This document shows, piece after piece, positions 25,230 to 34,473 of a DNA stretch of 64,000 bases. The notes beneath the pieces were generated by a model that worked only from the letters and a program-made list of their open reading frames with translations, did no database searches and was not told the DNA's origin. How positions within the stretch are numbered: the first letter of the stretch is position 1; the number at the start of each line of letters is the position of its first letter. A program made the translations under genes and the position numbers. Where the stretch lies: NCBI RefSeq assembly GCF_040110915.1, contig NZ_CP157793.1, positions 1,252,939-1,316,938 of the forward strand, read 5' to 3'. Origin of the DNA: Stappia sp. (lineage in GTDB: Bacteria; Pseudomonadota; Alphaproteobacteria; Rhizobiales; Stappiaceae).

Positions 25230-26291
25230 ATGAAGAATATTCTGAAACAGACGATTGGCGGGGCCGCGGCCCTGTTCGCAGCATGCGGTGGTGGCATCGG
25301 CGCCGCGTCCGCGCAGGAGAGCCTGACGATCGTCTCCTGGGGCGGGGTCGTTTCCGAGGCGCACAGGAACGCCTTCTGGGATCCGTTCACGCAAGAGAGC
25401 GGCATCAAGATCCTGGACGACTCCTTCAACGGCGAACTGAGCAACATCCGCGCGCAGGTCGAAAGCGGCACCATCCTCTGGGATATCGCCGAGCCGGAGT
25501 TCGCGGAAGCGGCGCTGGGCTGCGAGGAGGGGCTTTTCGAGCCGCTCGACACGACCGTCATCGACCTTGACGACATCCCGGCGGCACATGTCACGCGCTG
25601 TTCGGTGACGTCCCTTCTCGCCTCGACCGTGCTTGCCTACAATGCGGCCGAATTCGAGGGCGAGGCACCCCGAAGCTGGGCGGATTTCTGGGACGTCGAG
25701 CGGTTTCCCGGACGTCGCGGGCTCAATTTCTCGGTGACCGACACGCTCATCGTCGCGCTCCTCGCCGATGGCGTCGCGGTGGGCGAGGTCTACGAGGTTC
25801 TGGGGACGAAGGAGGGGCAGGACCGCGCCTTCGCGAAACTCGACGAGCTGCGCGATCACATCGTCTGGTGGCGCTCGGGCACAGAGCAGATCCAGGGTCT
25901 GCTGTCGGGCGAATACGCGATGGCCTCGGCCTGGAACGGTCGTGTGGCAAGCGCGACCAAGTCCGAGGGCGCGGATCTCGGCATGGCCTGGGAAGCCGGC
26001 CACATCCTGACCGGAAACCAGTGGGTGGTCCTCAAGGGGAGCAGGCACACGGCGGCGGCGATGGAGTTCCTCGCCTTCGCGCTGCGCCCCGAGCACCAGG
26101 CCGAGTTCATGAAGGGCATCGACTACGGCGTCATCAGCCGCAAGGCGCATGAGCTGATCTCGCCGGAACGGCTGGCGGTCATGCCGGGAAACCCCGCCTT
26201 TGAAGACGATGCGGTGCCGCCGAACGCCAACTTCTGGCTCAACAACTTCGACACGCTCAACGAGCGGTTCCTGGCCTGGGCGTCGAAATGA
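25230..26291 (+). CDS. ABC transporter extracellular solute-binding protein (PotD/PotF-like)
   Basis: A 353-residue periplasmic protein with a signal peptide (MKNILKQTIGGAAALFAACG, likely cleaved after AASA) followed by LTIVSWGGVVSEAHRNAFWD, the typical start of a spermidine/putrescine-type binding protein. An AACCGACTGGAGGGA ribosome site precedes it. A 14-bp perfect hairpin follows the stop, which would leave more binding protein than permease. Confidence 0.92.
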   Translation: MKNILKQTIGGAAALFAACGGGIGAASAQESLTIVSWGGVVSEAHRNAFWDPFTQESGIKILDDSFNGELSNIRAQVESGTILWDIAEPEFAEAALGCEEGLFEPLDTTVIDLDDIPAAHVTRCSVTSLLASTVLAYNAAEFEGEAPRSWADFWDVERFPGRRGLNFSVTDTLIVALLADGVAVGEVYEVLGTKEGQDRAFAKLDELRDHIVWWRSGTEQIQGLLSGEYAMASAWNGRVASATKSEGADLGMAWEAGHILTGNQWVVLKGSRHTAAAMEFLAFALRPEHQAEFMKGIDYGVISRKAHELISPERLAVMPGNPAFEDDAVPPNANFWLNNFDTLNERFLAWASK

Positions 26292-26296
26292 GCTTT

Positions 26297-26331
26297 CTGT
26301 CTCCCGGGCGTATCCTGCGCCCGGGAGACAG
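26297..26331 (+). terminator. Perfect intra-operon hairpin between binding-protein and permease genes
   Basis: CTGTCTCCCGGGCG (26297-26310) pairs fully with CGCCCGGGAGACAG (26318-26331) around a 7-nt loop. There is no T-run, so it is more likely an mRNA 3'-end stabiliser or partial attenuator than a full terminator. It also argues that the permease starts at ATG 26369, not at the ATGA overlap at 26288. Confidence 0.8.
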
Positions 26332-26368
26332 TGGTCCTCAGACCTTAACCGCAATCGGAACGGTCCGG

Positions 26369-27547
26369 ATGTTTCCCAAAAACGCGCATATCGCGCTTCC
26401 CCTGATGCCCGCGCTGTTGTTCGTCGTCTGCGCGTTCCTTCTGCCCATCCTGTGGTTTCTCTCCCAGGCCGCCAACGGCCGTCCGGTCGTCTCCGTCATT
26501 CCCGCAACGGCCGAGGCGATCGCCGGCTGGGACGGGGTGGGCCTTCCGCAAGACGATGTCTTCGAGGCGCTGGTCCGGGATTTGACAGAGGCCGAGGCGG
26601 CGGACGTCGCTTCGCTCGCCCGGGAACTCAATTTCAGGCAAGCGGGCAACAGGCGCCTCATCCTGCAAGCCGCGAGAGACCTGGAGGCCGATCCGGGGGG
26701 CGACGCGCGCGCGCGGCTTGAAGCGATCAACGGCGCATGGGCAAATCCGGAAATCTGGCGGGTGATCCGGCAGAGCGCGCAAACGGTCACGACCTATAAC
26801 ATCCTCGAATCCCTCGACCTCGAAGCGGGGCCGGACGGCGGCGTCTCCGTCAAACCCGTCGACGACCGGCTGTTCCTGGGCGTCTATGCCCGGACCTTCA
26901 CGATCTCGCTGACGGTCACCGTGATCTGCGTTCTGCTCGGCTATCCCCTGGCCTATGCCGTGGCCAACGCGCCGGCCCGGACGGCGGCCATCCTGATGCT
27001 GTTGGTGCTTCTGCCCTTCTGGACGTCGCTTCTGGTGCGCACGCTCGCGTGGATGGTGATCTTTCAGCGGCAGGGCATTCTCAACGGCGTTCTGATCGAT
27101 GCGGGCCTGATATCGGACGGGCTGCAATTCCTGCGCACGCGCTTCGCGGTGATCGTGTCGATGACCCACATCATGCTTCCCTTCGTCGTGCTGCCGCTCA
27201 TCAGCGTGATGAAGAAGATTCCGCCCAACTACATGAACGCCGCCGAGTCCCTCGGCGCCGGCCGAATACGGGCATTGGCCAGCGTCTACCTGCCGCTGAC
27301 CCTGCCGGGTCTCAGTGCCGGGGTCGTTCTGGTGATGACGCTGTCTCTCGGCTTCTATGTGACGCCGATGCTGCTGGGCGGCGGCGGCGACCAGATGATC
27401 AGCAATCTGATCGCCACCTTCGTCAATCGCAGCCTCAACTGGGGTCTCGCCGCGGCGCTCGGGCTTTGGTTGATCGTGTTCGCGCTGGCTTTCATCGCTG
27501 TCGTGGGCGGCACCCTGTCCCGCAAGAAATGGGCGGTTTCCCAATGA
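26369..27547 (+). CDS. Polyamine-type ABC transporter permease, subunit 1
   Basis: A 392-residue inner-membrane permease of the PotB/PotH type. TM1 (about residues 12-32) is followed by an unusually long periplasmic domain of about 130 residues, then five more helices. The EAA loop reads NAAESLGAGRIRALASVYLPL near residue 290. An in-frame ATG at 26288 overlapping the previous stop would translate through the 14-bp hairpin and is disfavoured. The end overlaps the next permease as ATGA. Confidence 0.9.
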   Translation: MFPKNAHIALPLMPALLFVVCAFLLPILWFLSQAANGRPVVSVIPATAEAIAGWDGVGLPQDDVFEALVRDLTEAEAADVASLARELNFRQAGNRRLILQAARDLEADPGGDARARLEAINGAWANPEIWRVIRQSAQTVTTYNILESLDLEAGPDGGVSVKPVDDRLFLGVYARTFTISLTVTVICVLLGYPLAYAVANAPARTAAILMLLVLLPFWTSLLVRTLAWMVIFQRQGILNGVLIDAGLISDGLQFLRTRFAVIVSMTHIMLPFVVLPLISVMKKIPPNYMNAAESLGAGRIRALASVYLPLTLPGLSAGVVLVMTLSLGFYVTPMLLGGGGDQMISNLIATFVNRSLNWGLAAALGLWLIVFALAFIAVVGGTLSRKKWAVSQ

Positions 27548-28332
27548 GCCACCTGTCGAAGATCCTGTACCGCGCCTTCGTGGCGGCCACGCTTTTCTTC
27601 CTGGTGGCGCCGGTGATCGCGATCATTCCGATGTCGTTTTCCTCCGGCGAGTTCTTCATTTACCCGCTGCCCGGTTTTTCTCTGGGATGGTATGGCGAGA
27701 TCCTGAGCGACGCCCGCTGGCAGCGCGCCTTCGCCAACTCGCTCGCGATCGGCGTCGGCAGTGCCGCCATCGCCACGGTGCTGGGGACGCTGGCCGCGCT
27801 GAGCCTGGTGCATATGCGCTCGCTCTTCTCCCGCATCGCCTTCGGGCTTCTGCTGCTGCCGATGCTGGTGCCGGTGGTCATTGTCTCGGTCTCGCTGTTC
27901 TTCTTCTACAGCAGGCTTGGGCTTGTCGGCACGCGGACCGGGCTGATCCTCGGGCATGCCACGCTGGGGCTTCCCTTTGTCGTCGTCACCGTTCTCGCGA
28001 CCCTGCGAAACTACAATTTCACCCTCGACCGTGCCGCGCTCAGCCTCGGTGCCGGTCGTCTGCGCACCTTTTTCACGGTCACCCTGCCGCTGATCGCGCC
28101 GGGCGTTCTGTCCGGCGCCGTCTTCGCCTTCGCCGTATCGCTCGACGAGGTGGTGGTGACACTGTTCCTGGCCTCGCCGGAACACACCACGCTCCCGCGC
28201 GAGATCTTCAGCGGCATCCGTGAATCGATCAGTCCCGCCGTGGTCGCCGCGGCGACCGTCACGATCGGGCTCTCGTGCGGCCTGCTCGGCCTGCTCGCCT
28301 TCATTCGGCACGCCTTCGCGCGCGCCACCTAG
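27544..28332 (+). CDS. Polyamine-type ABC transporter permease, subunit 2
   Basis: A 262-residue PotC/PotI-type permease with six predicted helices and the EAA segment DRAALSLGAGRLRTFFTVTL. It is translationally coupled to the first permease by a 4-bp overlap. The family imports putrescine, spermidine or related amines; the ligand here is inferred from the neighbouring aminotransferase and aldehyde dehydrogenase. Confidence 0.93.
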   Translation: MSHLSKILYRAFVAATLFFLVAPVIAIIPMSFSSGEFFIYPLPGFSLGWYGEILSDARWQRAFANSLAIGVGSAAIATVLGTLAALSLVHMRSLFSRIAFGLLLLPMLVPVVIVSVSLFFFYSRLGLVGTRTGLILGHATLGLPFVVVTVLATLRNYNFTLDRAALSLGAGRLRTFFTVTLPLIAPGVLSGAVFAFAVSLDEVVVTLFLASPEHTTLPREIFSGIRESISPAVVAAATVTIGLSCGLLGLLAFIRHAFARAT

Positions 28333-28367
28333 TAGCCGGAAGTGTTCCAACCGACTGGAGAAATCCC

Positions 28368-29849
28368 TTGAACATCGAACCGCACAGCGATCGCGACACC
28401 CATGCAGACGACGGGGCGTTCTATATCGGTGGGGCATGGCAGACGCCGCAGTCAGGCGAGATGCGCGCCAATATCGATCCGGCAACGGAAAAGGTCATCA
28501 ATCACGTCGCTTGCGGTTCCGCTGCCGACGTCGACCGTGCGGTTGCGACCGCCCGTCGGGCGTTTCCGGACTGGGCGGCCACCGGGCGCAAACAGCGTCT
28601 CGATCTCCTCAACAGGGTGATCGAGGGATACGCCGCACGAGAAACCGAACTGGCCGCCGCCATCTCGCTGGAACTCGGCGCGCCGATCGATCTTGCACGG
28701 CGCGCTCAGGTCGCCGGCGGGCTGGCAAACATGCGCGCCTATGCGGCGGCTCTTTCAGGTATGGAATTCTGCACACCCTCTGTTGCAGGCAGCAATACGG
28801 ACATCCTTTTCAAGGAGCCGGTCGGCGTTTGTGCGCTCATCACGCCGTGGAACTGGCCGATGAACCAGGTCACGCTGAAGGTCGGAGCGGCACTCGCCGC
28901 CGGGGCGACGATGGTTCTCAAACCCTCCGAGCACCTGCCGGTGACCCATCGCATCTTCGCCGAAATCCTCCACGAGGCCGGCGTGCCGGCCGGGGTCTTC
29001 AACATGGTGAATGGAACGGGCGAGGGGGTCGGCGCGCCTCTCGTGGCCCATGAGGAGGTCGACCTGGTGTCGTTTACGGGGTCGACGCGCGCCGGCCTCG
29101 GCGTTGCGGCCGCGGCGTCGCGCGCGCTGAAGCGAATGACGTTGGAACTGGGCGGCAACAATCCGGCAATCGTATTGAAGGATGCGGACCTGGAACCTGC
29201 CATCCGTTTCCTCGTCGGGCAGGGCATGCGCAATTCGGGCCAGTCGTGCAACGCGCCCTCGCGGATATTGGTCGATGAAGGCCTCTACGGGCGCGCCGTC
29301 GAGATCGCGGCACGTCTCGCCAAGGAAACCGTCGTCGGTTCGCCCCGGCAGCCGGGAGGCCATATCGGCCCCGTCGCTTCGGCGCTGCAGTACAGCCGCG
29401 TGCAGGACTTCATCACCCGATCGGTCGCCGCCGGAGGGCGCGTTGTCGCGGGTGGACCGGGCCGACCCGAGGGGCTGGATACCGGATACTTCGTCCGGCC
29501 GACGATCTTCGCCGATGCGGATGACAGGCTGCCCGCCTATGCCGAAGAGGTTTTCGGTCCCGTAATGTGCCTGCGCGCCTTCCGTGACGAGGACGAGGCC
29601 ATCGCGCTCGCCAACGATACCGAATACGGGCTGGCCGCCTATGTGCATGGCGGTTCCGCCGAGCGTATGCGCCACGTCACCACCCGGCTGCAGTCGGGCA
29701 TGGTGCATGTCAACGGGCATCTGAGAGCCCCGGGCACGCCATTCGGCGGCTACAAGCTGTCCGGCGTGGGGCGCGAGGGCGGTATCTGGGGTATCGAGGA
29801 GTTTCTCGAGCTGAAGTCGGTATCGGGCTGGCCGGCCATGGTCGGTTGA
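28368..29849 (+). CDS. NAD(P)-dependent aldehyde dehydrogenase
   Basis: A 493-residue aldehyde dehydrogenase. The catalytic glutamate lies in LELGGNNPAIV (about 257-267) and the nucleophile cysteine in NSGQSCNAPSR (about 287-297). The cofactor segments TPWNWPMNQVTLK and FTGSTRAG are present. TTG 28368 is preceded by CTGGAG at good distance, and the same AACCGACTGGAG precedes the binding-protein gene. It would oxidise the aminoaldehyde made by the upstream aminotransferase to the acid. Confidence 0.93.
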   Translation: MNIEPHSDRDTHADDGAFYIGGAWQTPQSGEMRANIDPATEKVINHVACGSAADVDRAVATARRAFPDWAATGRKQRLDLLNRVIEGYAARETELAAAISLELGAPIDLARRAQVAGGLANMRAYAAALSGMEFCTPSVAGSNTDILFKEPVGVCALITPWNWPMNQVTLKVGAALAAGATMVLKPSEHLPVTHRIFAEILHEAGVPAGVFNMVNGTGEGVGAPLVAHEEVDLVSFTGSTRAGLGVAAAASRALKRMTLELGGNNPAIVLKDADLEPAIRFLVGQGMRNSGQSCNAPSRILVDEGLYGRAVEIAARLAKETVVGSPRQPGGHIGPVASALQYSRVQDFITRSVAAGGRVVAGGPGRPEGLDTGYFVRPTIFADADDRLPAYAEEVFGPVMCLRAFRDEDEAIALANDTEYGLAAYVHGGSAERMRHVTTRLQSGMVHVNGHLRAPGTPFGGYKLSGVGREGGIWGIEEFLELKSVSGWPAMVG

Positions 29850-30196
29850 CGGTGGCAGAGCTGAAGGCCGTGTCGCCAGAAGCGAGTCGCGACGGGGCGT
29901 CGGTGTGACTTTGGTGTGACTCAGGATAGCTTCCGGAGAGGCGGTTCTCCTGGCGCGAGAGCCGAGGTCGGACACGAACCGGGCGCTTTTCGGGCCGTTC
30001 ACCGTGGCGATCCGCCGACCGAACGGGCGAAAGCCGGGGGGCCGTCGCCGCGTGCCGGACGGCGTGTTCCGGGGCGCCCGCACCGGGTCGCCCGCACTGG
30101 ATCGCCCCCAATGGATTCAAATGGTTGCTCGTGGTAGAACGTGGCTCGAAACGGCCGTTGTGCAGCGTTCTCCTGCGTGGTGCAGTTGGAAAAATA
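29850..30196. other. 347-bp intergenic region with no recognised gene
   Basis: No reading frame here has a plausible start, ribosome site and family match. A short direct repeat GGTGTGACT occurs twice within 20 bp near 29902-29921. The last 80 bases, AT-richer than the rest, probably hold the dusA promoter. Confidence 0.5.
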
Positions 30197-31243
30197 GTGA
30201 AAAATCAGTACCTTAAAGGTGAAAAAGTCCTCGCCGTCGCCCCGATGATGGAGTGGACGGATCGCTATTGTCGCGCCTTCCATCGCGGGCTCAGCCGGCA
30301 TGCGCTGCTCTACACCGAGATGGTGGCTTCGGCGGCCGTGGTGCATGGCGACCGTGATCGGCTGCTCGGCTTTCGCGATCTGGAGCATCCGCTCGCCTGT
30401 CAGCTCGGCGGCTCGGACCCGGTGGAACTCGCCGAGGCCGCGCGCATCGTCGAGGCCTATGGCTACGACGAGGTCAATCTCAACGTCGGCTGCCCGAGCG
30501 ACCGGGTGCAGTCGGGCCGTTTCGGCGCCTGCCTGATGCGCGAGCCGGAGCTCGTGGGCGCCTGCGTCGCGGCGATGAAACGGGCGGTCGCCATTCCCGT
30601 CACGGTGAAATGCCGCATCGGGGTGGACGATCAGGATCCGGGCCCGGCGCTCGATGCGCTGGCGGATGCCGTGGTCGCCAAAGGTGTAGACGCGCTGTGG
30701 GTGCACGCCCGCAAGGCCTGGCTCAAGGGCCTGTCGCCCAAGGAAAACCGGGACGTGCCGCCGCTCGACTACGACCGCGTCTATCGGCTCAAGGCCCGCC
30801 TGCCGGAGCTTTTCGTCGGCATCAACGGCGGCATCGCGACGCTGGACGAAGCGCAAGACCATCTGACGCGGGTCGACGGCGTGATGATCGGCCGGGCCGC
30901 CTATCACGATCCCTGGATTCTCGCGCGCGTCGACAGCCGCTTTCATGGCGCGATGGATCCGGTCGCGGACCGGCTCGCGGCGCTGGAGCGCTTCCGGCCC
31001 TTTCTGGAAGAGGAACTCGCGGCCGGCGCGCGGCTCAATCAGATCGTCCGCCATATCCTCGGGCTCTTCCACGGCGTGCCCGGCGCGCGCGCCTGGCGCC
31101 GGCGGTTGACCGTCGATGCGGTGAAGCCGGGCGCGGGCATCGAGGTGCTCGACGCCGCGCTCGCGGAAATTTGCGGAAGCGCCGGACTGGACAAACGCGA
31201 GCGGCTGGGTCAGGAAACGATCCTACAAAACGCGGGCGCGTGA
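30197..31243 (+). CDS. dusA: tRNA-dihydrouridine synthase A
   Basis: About 348 residues, an FMN-dependent TIM barrel that reduces uridines in the tRNA D-loop. The family start VAPMMEWTDRYCRAFHRGLS is followed by NVGCPSDRVQSGRFGACLM, which holds the catalytic cysteine position. KCRIGVDDQDP and GINGGIATLDEA complete the match to DusA. GTG 30197 gives a normal-length N-terminus; no ATG lies close. Confidence 0.93.
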   Translation: MKNQYLKGEKVLAVAPMMEWTDRYCRAFHRGLSRHALLYTEMVASAAVVHGDRDRLLGFRDLEHPLACQLGGSDPVELAEAARIVEAYGYDEVNLNVGCPSDRVQSGRFGACLMREPELVGACVAAMKRAVAIPVTVKCRIGVDDQDPGPALDALADAVVAKGVDALWVHARKAWLKGLSPKENRDVPPLDYDRVYRLKARLPELFVGINGGIATLDEAQDHLTRVDGVMIGRAAYHDPWILARVDSRFHGAMDPVADRLAALERFRPFLEEELAAGARLNQIVRHILGLFHGVPGARAWRRRLTVDAVKPGAGIEVLDAALAEICGSAGLDKRERLGQETILQNAGA

Positions 31244-31295
31244 GCGGCCCGCGCTCCTTCCCAGTCGCTTTCCTGCACAGTCCCGGGGGCTTTCA

Positions 31296-32126
31296 ATGGA
31301 TTTTGCGTCGATCAACGGCGAAATCATCGGACTCGTTCTGGCGCTGATCGCCTCCGGCGCCGTGGCCGGGCTGCTGGCCGGCGTGTTCGGCATCGGCGGC
31401 GGCGCCGTTCTGGTGCCGGTGCTCTTCGAGTTCCTGACCTGGCTTGGCGTGGACGAGTCGGTGCGCATGCACGTCTCCGTCGCGACCTCGCTCGGCATCA
31501 TCGTTCCGACCTCGATCCGCTCGTTCCTGTCGCACAAGAAGCGCGGCGCGGCCGATCTCGAACTGCTGAAGAGCTGGCTCATTCCGGTGCCCGCCGGCGT
31601 GGTCGCGGCGAGCCTCGTCGCGGCCTATGTCTCGGGCGACGGGCTGAAGGCGATCTTCGCCGGCATCGCGGTCATCGTCGGCCTGCGCATGCTGTTCAAC
31701 CGCGAAAGCTGGCGGCTCGGCACCGACATTCCCGGCAATCCCGTGCGCGCCATCTGCGGCGCGCTGATCGGCTTTTTCTCGACGCTGATGGGCATTGGCG
31801 GCGGCGTCATGAACAACACCTTCATGACGCTCTTCGGCCGGCCGATCCATCAGGCGGTGGCGACGTCGGCGGGCACCGGCGTGCTGATCTCCATTCCCGG
31901 CGTGATCGGCATGGTCTGGGCCGGCTGGGGCAACGCGGCGCTGCCGGCCTTCTCGCTCGGCTACGTCAATCTGCTGGGCGTCGCGCTGATCATCCCGATC
32001 ACCACATTCGCCGCGCCCTATGGCGTGAAGATCGCCCACGCGCTGCCCAAGCGCCAGCTCGAGGTGTTCTTCGGCGTGTTCCTGCTGCTCGTCGCCGCGC
32101 GCTTCGCCTGGAGCCTTTGGGGGTGA
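31296..32126 (+). CDS. TauE/SafE-family sulfite exporter-like membrane protein
   Basis: A 276-residue membrane protein. It has the two family repeats GLLAGVFGIGGGAVLVPVLFE near residue 25 and GIGGGVMNNTFMTLFG near 165, and about eight helices. It is only distantly like the other TauE protein in the window (18674-19480). It is 52 bp downstream of dusA without a clear functional link. Confidence 0.91.
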   Translation: MDFASINGEIIGLVLALIASGAVAGLLAGVFGIGGGAVLVPVLFEFLTWLGVDESVRMHVSVATSLGIIVPTSIRSFLSHKKRGAADLELLKSWLIPVPAGVVAASLVAAYVSGDGLKAIFAGIAVIVGLRMLFNRESWRLGTDIPGNPVRAICGALIGFFSTLMGIGGGVMNNTFMTLFGRPIHQAVATSAGTGVLISIPGVIGMVWAGWGNAALPAFSLGYVNLLGVALIIPITTFAAPYGVKIAHALPKRQLEVFFGVFLLLVAARFAWSLWG

Positions 32127-32203
32127 AGGCGGGAGCTGACGACCGGGGCTGAACGAAGCCTGAGCGGGCCTTTCCCGCGCGACAGGCCGGCTGAAGTGTC
32201 CGG

Positions 32204-32920
32204 TCAGGGCTCCAGGATGAGCCGGTTCGCCTCGACCCGCCAGCTCGACAGGCGGTCGAGTGCGGTGAGGCCGAGCAGGCTCGTGTCGAGCGCGCGTTCC
32301 GGCGCGACGAAGGCGCGGACATTGCTCAGCCGGATGGTGCCGATTTCCAGCACATCGAGCCGCACGGCGGCCATCCGGCCGCGCCCGTTGGCGGTGGATA
32401 CCGGCACGGAGTAGCTCAGCCGCTCGGTGGCGAGGCCCGCGGCGCGCGCATCCGCCTCGGTAAGCGTCACCGCCGAGGCGCCGGTGTCGAACAGGAAATC
32501 GACCGGCGCGCCGTTCACGAGGGCCGACACGCGGTATTGGTCCCGCGGATCGCGGACGACGGTGATCGTTCCGTCCGCCGCGGCGATGGTCGTGCCTGGC
32601 AGCAGCGTGCCGAGCACGCGCGCGCCGATCTGTTCCAGTTCCGCGCGGTAGGCGTAGGCCGTGACCAGCAGCACCCCGAGCAGGAGCCAGATGCCGAACC
32701 CTTTCAGCAGGCCGGTGACGGGGTGTCGCCGCCCGAGCAGCATCGGTAGGCCGATGACGATGAGAAGGGCAATCAGGGCGACGAACCGCGGGGCGCTCTC
32801 GGACATGGACCCGTCGTCGCCCGGCATGTCGAAGCCGAAGAGCCACGCGGCGACTGCCGCGATCATGACCGCGACCAGAATGGCGATCACGGCCGTTCCA
32901 AGCGTCGAGCCGCGAAACAT
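32204..32920 (-). CDS. TIGR02281-type membrane-anchored retropepsin-like aspartic protease
   Basis: A 238-residue protein with three or four N-terminal hydrophobic segments and a C-terminal clan AA domain with the catalytic FDTGAS (about residue 148) and a C-terminal LLGLTALDRLSSWRV. The single-domain form would have to dimerise. Its ATG overlaps the TGA of the upstream DUF1289 gene by one base, and this pair is common in Rhizobiales. The active site probably faces the periplasm. Substrate unknown. Confidence 0.9.
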   Translation of the reverse strand: MFRGSTLGTAVIAILVAVMIAAVAAWLFGFDMPGDDGSMSESAPRFVALIALLIVIGLPMLLGRRHPVTGLLKGFGIWLLLGVLLVTAYAYRAELEQIGARVLGTLLPGTTIAAADGTITVVRDPRDQYRVSALVNGAPVDFLFDTGASAVTLTEADARAAGLATERLSYSVPVSTANGRGRMAAVRLDVLEIGTIRLSNVRAFVAPERALDTSLLGLTALDRLSSWRVEANRLILEP

Positions 32921-33096
32921 CACGTTTCCTCCGTGATCGGGGCCACTCGCCGCGGCGATCCGGCCATTGCCGCGCGTCGTGCGGGCCCGGTCAGCCGGCC
33001 CCGGCTGAGGATGTCACCAAGGCTGCGCAGGCATCCCGTGCAAAGTCCGCTGGCGGGATCGATACGCCATGTCTTGATGCGGGGGCTTTCGATCAT
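32920..33096 (-). CDS. DUF1289-family small protein, partly degenerate
   Basis: A 58-residue frame from ATG 33096. IDPASGLCTGCLRSLGDIL and ARRAAMAGSPRRV match DUF1289 (IDP.tGlC.GC.RtldEI ... eRraim..lp.R). The first cysteine pair of the family, in SPCIxVC, is replaced: the segment reads SPRIKTWRIDP. Only the CxxC pair remains. An in-frame stop lies a short way upstream, so there is no longer form. The TGA overlaps the start of the aspartic protease gene, suggesting coupling. Confidence 0.75.
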   Translation of the reverse strand: MIESPRIKTWRIDPASGLCTGCLRSLGDILSRGRLTGPARRAAMAGSPRRVAPITEET

Positions 33097-33213
33097 CGCG
33101 GGGCTCTGTTTCGGCGGGTCTTTGTTTCGGCGGGGCTAGGGCTGGTGCGCAGGTGAGGGCGGACGATGCGCGGCCGGGGCCGGTCCGTCTCGTCGTCCCC
33201 CATGTGGGAGCGA

Positions 33214-34362
33214 TCAGCCGCCGGACAAGACCGTGATCGGTGCCGTGATGATGCGCAGCGGCAGGGTGATGGCGGCCTTCGCCGTGTTGCCGACCGTATC
33301 GCCCACCACGGTGACCGCGTCCGTGCCGCGCGCCTCGTCCTGCGTGAGGCTGCGCGAGCCGAGCAGTTTCTGAAGCTCCGGCGCGGCCTGGGCGAGCTGC
33401 GCGAACTTGCCGTGGTTGGCCATGTCCTGCGATTCCACCTCGGTCAGATCGACGACGACGGCGCCGAGCTCCGCCAGTTCTTCCTCGTGATCGTAGGCCC
33501 CGACCCGCTGCTTGCCGCCGGCGAGCAGGCTCGACGCCTTGAGCGCGCGGTCGTCCCTGGACACGAGGATGACGAAGGGTTTCTCCGGACGGCCGGTGCG
33601 GCGAAGCTGGGCCTTGAAGACGTCGACGTCCAGATCGGGCGCGGCCATGGACACGACGCCGACCTTCGCGCGCGGAAGCGGCGTTCCGGAAATCCGGATC
33701 TGGCGCAGCGTCTCGGTCAGCACCCAATTGCCCATGGAGTGCGCGAGGATGTTGATCTTCTCCGCCCGGCTCGCGGCGATGGTGCGCAGGGTCCGCTCCA
33801 GCCCGTCGCGGGCGATGGTTGCGCTATTGGTGTCGTAGAGATAGTCCGTGACCTCGCCGCCCGAGGCCCAGGTGAACAGCACGGCGACATGCGGCAACCC
33901 GGAATCGTGCTTCAGCTGCACCATGCGATAGAGCGCTTCGGGAAACCGCGTGTTGTAGCCGTGGATGAAGACGAGCACCTCGCGCTGTCCCTTTGGGCGC
34001 GCGGCGAGTTCGCGGTCGAGCGCGGCGCGAAACTGGGCGTCGTCGAGATGGGCGGAGGCGCGCAGGGTGAAGTCGGTCTCCGGATCGCCCGGCGGGGTGT
34101 CGGGCCATTCGATCTTGCCGGGGGCATGATCGGGCGGAACCGAGACGCTGGCCTCAGCGAAGGACAGCGCCGCCGCGCGTTCGCCGTTGAACATGGATCC
34201 CGGGCGGTCGTCGCGTTCGCGCGTCGTCGCGACCAGGACGGTATGCGAGGTGGCCGACGTCGCGGGCGCGGCTGACACCTGAAGCGTGCCGGGCCCGGGT
34301 CGGCTGCCGCAGGCCGCGGTCACAAGCGCGAGGAGGACGACCAGGGCCAGACGGACGCGCAT
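33214..34362 (-). CDS. DUF900-type alpha/beta hydrolase lipoprotein
   Basis: About 382 residues. A lipoprotein signal peptide (MRVRLALVVLLALVTAACGS) with the lipobox cysteine at about 19 is followed by an alpha/beta hydrolase domain. It has VLFIHGYNTRFPEAL-like and ILAHSMGNWVLTETLRQI segments; the latter holds the nucleophile serine in HSMGN. ATG 34362 places the signal peptide at the N-terminus; an in-frame ATG at 34395 is possible. It is probably an outer-membrane-anchored esterase or lipase of unknown substrate. Confidence 0.88.
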   Translation of the reverse strand: MRVRLALVVLLALVTAACGSRPGPGTLQVSAAPATSATSHTVLVATTRERDDRPGSMFNGERAAALSFAEASVSVPPDHAPGKIEWPDTPPGDPETDFTLRASAHLDDAQFRAALDRELAARPKGQREVLVFIHGYNTRFPEALYRMVQLKHDSGLPHVAVLFTWASGGEVTDYLYDTNSATIARDGLERTLRTIAASRAEKINILAHSMGNWVLTETLRQIRISGTPLPRAKVGVVSMAAPDLDVDVFKAQLRRTGRPEKPFVILVSRDDRALKASSLLAGGKQRVGAYDHEEELAELGAVVVDLTEVESQDMANHGKFAQLAQAAPELQKLLGSRSLTQDEARGTDAVTVVGDTVGNTAKAAITLPLRIITAPITVLSGG

Positions 34363-34473
34363 CCCGCCGCCGTGCGATGAAACTGACAAGCGCATCCCGG
34401 ATCCGCTCCCGGCGGTGTGAAGTTCTGACGTAACGTCCGGCGGCAGAGGCTCGTCGTATCACGGCCTGCGCGG

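Noticed and set aside
26288..26368. Upstream ATGA start for the first permease
   Set aside because: It would translate through a 14-bp perfect hairpin and add residues unlike the family; ATG 26369 gives a normal permease.
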